DNA from: Allolobophora icterica
Taxonomy: Eukaryota; Annelida; Clitellata; Crassiclitellata; Lumbricidae
Assembly (NCBI GenBank): GCA_963556255.1
Contig: OY744604.1
Coordinates: forward strand, 90,948,062-91,012,061
Direction: 5' to 3'
DNA length: 64,000 nucleotides
The notes beneath the pieces were generated by a model. The model searched no databases. It was not told the DNA's origin and was given only the letters and a program-made list of their open reading frames with translations. Below, one piece after another: positions 35,982 to 44,900 of the stretch (positions within the stretch are counted from its first letter, which is position 1; each line of letters begins with the position of its first letter). The position numbers and the translations under genes were made by a program.

Positions 35982-38900
35982 AGTAACACGATGACGATAA
36001 AAATGATCATGTTTTTGAAGACGTCTTCAAAAACATTATTATGTAGGCCTACTATGTTTTTCTAATGTTTTTGTTTGTATAATATTCTGATGAGTCAATA
36101 AACACATTGATTGATTGATTTATTCATTTTTATATCGGTTCTTGTCAATATTTCATTGCTCATACTGTTTTGTCTTCATGCTATTTGGTGTGACATGCTT
36201 TGTGTCATATGCTCTTCCGTCAGTTTATGTCAAGTCAAGTGAACTAATGAACGACATATCGAATGAATAATATTTCAGGTTAGCTGCCTCGACAACAACC
36301 CCTCTGACAAACACAGATTTTGTGGAACCGCTCACTATCCTGTAGACTTCTACCTTTGCACTCGAGTTCTTGTCTGGTTCCAGAGCAATGAAGTAACTAC
36401 TTATCAGGGATTCCGCCTCGAATACAATGTCACTCTGGATTTGGGTTAGTTAAAGATGGCTTTATTTAACTGTTCTAAATTTAGGAGTAGATATTCCAAA
36501 CAGCATACACTGGTGAAAATGACGACAGGTAGATTTAAACGAAAAACCTTGTAACACGAACCCGCTGTAACACTTGCGGCTAGAAATCATACGTTTTGCT
36601 GAGAATTGAACTTGTCTCTCGTTATTTGTAGTTCAGCACATGTGATGATGCATAGGCTAGTGCAATTTCTCTAATCTATAGAACTGTCATAGATACCTAC
36701 CAATATTTGTAATCTTCATCTAAGAAACACTTCATTTTGGGGTTCTTATTTGTGAGTATTTGATATTATGGACATCCGTTCTATATTACTTTTGAGATTT
36801 ATTCTCTGGGCAACTTGCTGATCTGAAATATAATTCCTGTTCCCTTACAAAGGGAGATTTTCTTCATTATTGACGAAAATCAGAAGTTTCCTTTTCAGTG
36901 TGTTCATTGCATATGCAATTGAACTGATGTAATTTTTTTCGATTTTCTTATCCTTGAGGTATGTATGTATGTATGTATGTATGTATGTATGTATGTATGT
37001 ATGTATGTATGTATGTATGTATGTATGTATGTATGTATGTATGTATGTATGTATGTATGTATGTATATATGTATGTATGTGTGTATGCATGTATGTGTGT
37101 ATGCATGCATGCTGTTATGTTTCTGACTTATCTGAAGTGCTTCACTGATTTTCCAATGAAAATCTTATTATGCAATAATTCAGCTCACATTCGCAACGTG
37201 ACATTATTTCAGTTAGTTAATGTTATAGGAAAACTGTTACAAAGAGAACAGCTGGTAGTTTTAACGACATTAGCAATCCTTCGACGTGCCAGTTGTATTC
37301 TAGGACTTAGCGCTATTCAAACACACGTTAGATTTCTCTAGTCAAGTATGTTTAACGTGTCTCGTAGTGAATGTAGAGAGATGCGCATTTTCTTTATTGA
37401 GGCCCTTGACGTACGAATTACTGCGCTCTGGACACGAGGCCATTGCATGACAGGAATTGCAATTTTTACCCAGCAGGTCCCAAATTCTTTTGCTTTGTTT
37501 CAAAGCGCGTGAGTGCATTCAACTATCAGCCGCATAGTTAATTACTGTGTGGGGTCCATTACACTGCAGTGTTTAATCTAGTCCCCTCTTCTGGGAGGGG
37601 AAACAAGGTTCCTGGGGGACCAACACATTTTTCGATTTCGTCCATCTTGAAAGAGTTTCAGACTTTTCCAACTTTCATCCTAACTTATTGAACACTTTCA
37701 TCTTTAAACAAAGTTGATGACCTTTTTTTAGTGATTCATCCAACTTTGTACACTTTTCCTACAAGAATTATTCTCTCAAAAAACGTTGATGACCTTTTTT
37801 AGGAATTCGTCTCTCAAAAAGTATATTACTCACCTCTCGGGGGGGGGAACCATGTATCCTGGTGGATTTCCCTCCCGAAAAGGTCTCTACGTTATGATGT
37901 TGCTGGCCTCTGGGGAACACAAATCCTGTGAGGAGATTCCCTCCCCCCCAAAGACCTCTAGATTAAACACTGATTACACTGTTACAACATTACCTTACAT
38001 AATCGCTCGACGTTTGTGTGAACCAAATCCTCGAGGTCGTATTATTAAAGGTGTTCCAAATGGATGTGGCTGTATTACCTGACCCTGACCTTAGCTAGTT
38101 GGTAAAAAGTTGAACTATGGTAAAAACTTAATATTGATAATTATCATAATTCACGTTGTCGTCGACAACATCGCCGCTATCATGATGAACAATTTTGTGC
38201 AAAAGATCCATAAAAACCCGAGCCGCACAGCACGACATTGGTTTAGTCAGTTCAACTCTGCTTCACCACAAAAATATTTTACATAAATCTAATTAATCGT
38301 TTATTATATATGATGCGGAAGTTTCAGTTCAGCATTGAAGAGAGGTTCGTTTTAGAATTAAAATGCTATACCTACAGAGACTACGAGTGTGACTGGAACA
38401 ACGCTTTTCCCGCCGACTACGCTGCCTACTACTCTGCCTACTACGTTGACTACGACTACTCCGAATACTACGTCGACTACGCCTACTCCGCCTACTACTC
38501 CGCCTACTACGCCGACTACGCCTACACCGCTTACTAATCCGCCTACTACGTTGATTACGCCTACTCCGCCAGGTGATTAAGTAATGTTTGTAATCTGTAT
38601 CGTCACATTGTACTCTTCTGTTTCAGGAATTGGCCTTTTATGTCTCAGTAATAGTAAAAGATTTGTTTCAGACTTATTTCAAGTTTCTTGATACTATAAC
38701 ATGTTTTTACTCATTTTAAATTAAATGTTATTGCGAAATTCAGCTCAAATTTTCGTCGTGACTTCAATTCAGTCAGTTAATAGTCTCAAGAAAACTGCTA
38801 CAAACCAGCAACTGTAACGTTTCATGATGTCAGGATCTTCATCGTTCCAGGAGTTCCCAGCATTTGCGAAACCAAAGCATGCATCAGACTTCTCTAGTCA

Positions 38901-41900
38901 AGTAAAGGCATCGTGTCTAATTATGGAACTTGGGGAATTGTAATTGTAATTAGTAACCTCTAATGTGCCATGCATCAACGGATGCCACACTATAACCAAG
39001 CCGTAATCAGGTCAGTATTCAGAAGATCAGCCCGTAAGGCATCGAGGCAGCCTATGTTGGCCTATAAGCAATTTGAAAGAGGTAAATTTTAAGTTGAAAA
39101 GGAAGTGACACAAGCGACTGATCAGAATGAAAAGAGACAGGGAGAGAGTTCCAAAAAGTAGGTTCAGCAACCGAAAAAGCCCGTTCACCAAGAACAGTTC
39201 TTGATCTAGGTATTACGAGACAAAGATAATCAGGTGACCTCGTTGAATAATGATAAGTCTGGGTTTGTCGTCACAGATTGTGGTAAGACATCTTACTGCG
39301 GTCCGTCTGGAGTCATCAGTTTTCCCAATTACCCAATTGTTGCTAACTTCGCGGCCTACCTCTAAACTGGAAACCTCTCAACCATCTGCTACCATGATTC
39401 TAGACAATTTTGTGCAAAAAATCAATTAGAAACCCAATCCGTAAAGTGCCACATTGGTTAAGACAGACCAACTCTGTGTCACCACAAAAATATTAACATA
39501 TAAATCTATTTAATCGCTATAACAATGATGAGTAATTTTAAGTTTATCACTGAAGAGTGGTTCTCTTTAAAAAATGAACTATCATACTTCCAGAGACGCC
39601 GAGTGTCCCGCCGACTACGCCTATTACGTTTACTCCTACTACGCCAACTCCATCAGGTGAATAAATAATGTCTGCAATCTGTATTGCCACGTACTCTTCT
39701 GTTTCAGGGATTGGCGGTCAACGTATCGTGTTTGCTTTATTTCTGACTTATTTTAAGATTCTTGTGCTAGTTAATGAAATGTTATTGCGCAACTCAGCTC
39801 AACTTCTCGTCATGGGTTCAAATCAGTGAGTTAAATTTCCAAAAAAACCTTTCACAAAAAACAGCGACTGTATTGCCATGTACTATTCTGTTTCTGGGAT
39901 TGGCCGTAAGTTTATGTCTCGGTAATAGTGAAAGATTTGTTTGTGACTTCTTTGAAGATTCTTGATGCTAAAACATGTTTTTACTCATTCTAAATGAAAT
40001 GTTATTACGCAATTCAGCTCAACTTCTCGTCATGGCTTCAATTCATTCAGTTAAATTTCCAAAAACTTCCATGATATTAGCAATCTCTCGTTGCTCCAGG
40101 GGCTTTCTAGCACTTTACGAGACTCAGGCATTCATAAGATTTCTCTAGTCAAGTAAAGGCACCGTGTCTCAGTATGGAACTTGGGAATTGTATTTGTAAT
40201 TAGTAACATCTATTGCGCAAGGCATCAACCGATGGCACAACAAAACCAAGCCGGAATCAGGTCAATATCCAGAAGATCAGTCCGTAAGACAGAGAGGCAG
40301 CGTATGGTGGATTAGCAATTAGGAAAGTGGTAAGTTTTAAATTGAGAAGGAAAATGACACAAACGACTGACGAGAGTGCACAGACACATGGAAAGAGTTC
40401 CAAAAAGTAGGTCCAGCAACCGAAAAAAGCTCGTTCAACTTCAACAAGAACAGTTATTGCTTTGGGTATGACCAGACAAAGATAATCAGATGACCTCATT
40501 GAATAATTATAAGTTTGGATTTGTGGTCACAGATTGTGGTGGCACAGCTTACTACGGTCCGTCTGGAGTCATCCGTTCTCCCAACTACCCTGGCAATTAC
40601 CACAACGACCTCTCCTGCGATTACTACGTTGATGCTTCATCGCCCTCTAGTACGATTGGCATCATTTTCCAAGCGTTCGACACTGAAGAGTGCTGCGATT
40701 ATGTGACAGTTAGTATATCTTGACAGTTTGTAATTTTTCAGTATATTCCCGCATTAAAAAGTCATGTCCGTAAATAGCGCATCCACTTCAAAGTAAAACC
40801 TTAAACCGCGCATCGCAATCAAAATCCTCTACCTAACCCGATCATTTTCTACAACAGACACGGGCACAAGTCGTCGCCTGAGAATTATCTTGTCGTATCT
40901 CCACTTTTTTTCGAAAAGTAGTTAAGGGTTGATTTGTAGCAGAATTTTTTTGATCTTTCTTCAGTTTCAATGGCTAGGAGATACGATAGGTCGTTTTAAA
41001 GATATTCAACAAAATATACTGTCGTATCTCCTGTTTTCAGAAACATTTTATCGTATCTCCATACAGCATTCATAGTGTAGCAGTCTCTGTTGTTGTATGT
41101 CCACAGAAAGCTCGTCGCTGATTGGACGCGCAGGAGATACAACAGTATAAACCTGTGCGCTTAGCTGGACTATAGTGTCGCATATCCAGACAATTAAAAG
41201 TTTTTCTTTTAAAAATCCGGACTATATAAATGAATATTTTAACGAAAACACTCTGTAATAATTGGTCGTTGCTTAATTTAATCATTTCATGTCTTTGTTT
41301 TCAGAAAGATGGTTTGTAATATTTGTAAATCCATTTTATACAAAATTTTCACAAATTTCAGAAAAACAACTATAATTGTTAATTTTATAAATGCAATATC
41401 TTTATGTAATGTTGATGTTTTAATATGACGTCTGGTTGTGAACTGTAATTTGACAGTGCCCTACTTATTGCATTGAATTTCTCATTTTTCCGCAAAATGC
41501 GGCCCAAACTTCTACCTCGTTTATCTCGGAATTTTGGAAAATGGAGATACGCTAAGATAATTCTCAGGCGACGAAGTATCGTCACGAACAATCCAGCTTT
41601 TTGCCATCCAGCCACCCCGCACTACTCGGTCGTCCTCCTTTCTGACTCATTCACGCACCCCAGTTACTAGTCATCTTAAATTTTCCAGCGGATTCATATA
41701 CTACGATACACCTAGACTCTGGAACCCTCTCTCTTCTGTATTTCGTAAATTGCAAGTTCCTCCACCAATATCGCCGCTCACTCAGCATCACCTGCCGTAA
41801 GCTCCTTGAACTATAACTGCTAATCTTTCCACTCAAACTTAAAGTATCACATTTCAAGAACTTCTAAACTGATCCATCCACAACTTCATCTTCGAAACTT

Positions 41901-44900
41901 TCTTGTCATAGACGTAACCCTCCTTAGCAGCTCCACTGCCTCCCTCTCTCCCTGGTCTTGTGGCAGCTGGACTTGATCCTAACTTCGTATCTCTTTAGAA
42001 CGTCTCCTGCAAGTCGCAGCGCTCGTGAATAAGTAGTCAACTGCTTTTGTTTTGTCTGTATCATAGCACCGTGGATTTCTGTTTGAATTTAGGAATTTAA
42101 CTCCCCACAAATACAAAACAATCATTAGACTTTTAGATACGTTTTATACTCTTAGCTACACAAGACCACATTGTGCAATTATAATGTTACTTCATCGACA
42201 ACGCGTTCATTATTTTGTTTATTAGCGCGCAATATTTATGTTGTCCTTTAGTAAAAACCCCAGTATCACTGTATGAAGTTCTAGTTTCAAGGTTCTGCTT
42301 TCTATTAAGAAGCAAATTCAAATGCGTTGTAGAAAATTCAAGTTTCTGACGTTTAAAAATTTTTTGTCATAGATCAGCTGTCCGACAAACTCGTTATACC
42401 CTTCCGTGAAATATTCTGGATCTACAATACCTCTGCCAATTTCGATTCCTTGGTGCAGTACAGGAGCAGTCAACTTTAACACCAACAATTCAACCGTCTC
42501 CACTGGTTTCAGTCTGGATTACCACATCAGTCTTGGAGGTGAGGATTATCACAGTTGCGCCAAGGCCTCAATTCTGGATTTCTATAGCGTCTCTTCGAGA
42601 AAAACTATTGACCTCACTAAGCAAAAATCACAATCAAATAGAATAGTTTCAAAGGCGCTTACTGAAACAATGCAGAAAAGGTCAAACAAATGCATGTCGT
42701 AGGCTGTCAAGACAATCTATTTCATTAAGTGGACCGACCTTATCCAAATGTCTGTATGCACCGTGGAAGTCAACGCCAGTGGACAATTAGGCCATCTGCA
42801 CCCCCCCCCGGGGTAGACTTCAGTGGCAAGGAATGAACAACAAGAAGATATATATATATAGCGCCCTAAATTGGGACGGAGCAAGACGCTTTTGCAAACT
42901 GTCTTATACTTAGTACTTACTGCGCCAAAGGGCACAATAGAATAACACCTAATGCAGACTATTTAGCCCGTATAACCTTTGTCATTCGGATAGTTTAATA
43001 CTTAAATTAGTTTGATGAACATGTACACTAAGAAAGGAAAGCAGTTGGTTTTCAATAAAGTATATCCTCACTTAAATGCGTTGACATTCTCTCTGCAGTT
43101 AATGTTTTCAAGTAACAGTTCTAAAGAATGACGATGTGATATTGAGCGTGGAAGGATTGAAAACACATAAAAAGAAGGAAATATTTAAAAATTAAAACAG
43201 AAATGAATAAAACAGCAGCGTAAAACTAATTAAAGCAAAATAAACAGTACAGTCAAGTAGCAACTGGAAATGGAAGTAGATTTGTTGTTTGATCTGATAA
43301 AATATGTAGCGACTTTTAGAAATCTCCCACAGGTTCTTAAACAGCTGATAAACTTCTAGTTCTGTTCGTTTTTTTTCGGTTTGAAGAGAATATTTTTTGG
43401 CACCGTCTTTAGGTTGTGGTGAAACTGTGTATTCTGGGTCGTACGGATATGTTTCATCTCCGAATTACCCCAATACTTATGAGAACAGCCAGAATTGCTC
43501 TAACATCATCTGGGCCCGTCTGAGAAGCTCATTTTCAATCACTTTTCAATACATGAACATCGAGGAATGCTGCGACTTTGTTGAGGCAAGTAGTTCAAAT
43601 TTCTAAAGTGTTTTTCTTCTGATCGAAGTACGATTTAGTCGACTTCTTGGGCAAAATGGTAACTGCTAATTTGACGAACTGGTAACAGGTTCTTGGACGA
43701 AGATTTTATTAATAATAATAATCTTATTTTAATAATCCCAGAGTTATGTATTAGTTTGATATTTAAGATGCTCTGCTGGATTTACTTTTTTTTACAATAT
43801 TAAACGATTAATTATTTTAGCTCGGTATAATTTAAAAGTCCATATTTTCTCAGCACTCAATACATCTTCCAATAATTAATTGCCTAAGGAGATTCCCTGA
43901 TCAGAGGCCTTCCCTTTTTGCAAGAACCTAAGTTAAGAGTACCCTTAGTAATATATCAGGAAAACTTAAGTCTTACCTTCGTATGACTGAACGTTAGACG
44001 ATGTGATGCCAATAAAGTAGTACGGAAGGCATGTAGCGTTGTCGGAGCCATACTTGTAGATGTCCTGATTGTTGAATAACGGTTGCCGGTTCGTTGGGCC
44101 AACGCAGAATCAAGTATACGAGCCGAGACACTTTCGATCGCTTGGTTAGCGAACAGACAAAGAAAATGAAAATTGGCGACATAAGGCGACGTAAGAAATA
44201 TAATTATATTCGGCCAAGAGGGTGTCCTGGAAACCGTTGCTACGTAGACTTCTGGAACAAAAAATCAAAAGCAGAGGGAGTAAGTCAGTTCCGGAGTGTG
44301 CGGTTGGTCCAGATTGTGGGAAAAGTGAAAAGTGGTGGAGTGAGTCAAGACCGAAACATCCACTGTCTCTATTTCAGAGACCGGTACCATTTAGATTTAT
44401 GGTATTGGTCGCCTGTTTCGAGGTGGCGAGGTGGACTGAGTCCCGAGAGCAGAATGACGGGATGCTCTGTGAAACTATGGGACGGACTATGTTTAAATAG
44501 GCCTTTGTAGAACGACGGGTAATGCTACGTAACCTTACGACACTGGTATGTTTAAGGAAGACCTATATGAAGAAAACCTACTGCCAGCGAGCAATAGTCC
44601 GAATCAGTGAGGCAATGTTTGATGCGCCTTACAAATTTTACCTTTCGCAGTAGGTACTAATATAAATGTGAATTCACAATGTCTCCATTTCAGCTTAGTT
44701 GCCTAGACAACGCAGAGTATGTACCATCTCGTTTTACTGGAACCTCCATTCCACCCAAGCTGAACATTCCCGGATGCACCCAAGTACTTGTCTGGTTCTA
44801 CACTGATGACACTATCGTGCACGAGGGATTCACCCTAGAATACGTTGCAACTACGGATTCAGGTGAGTGAAAGAGTTGCTCTCTTAGTCTTTAGCTTGAG

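Noticed and set aside
36845..37341. Open frames rich in MYVC, HTYI and similar units
   Set aside because: They come from the (GTAT)n repeat, which has no stops in several frames.
44094..44510. 138-aa plus frame between CUB-B exons of gene 2
   Set aside because: No domain is recognised, it has no splice context in phase with the CUB exons, and gene 1 has no counterpart. It is probably part of an unclassified repeat.
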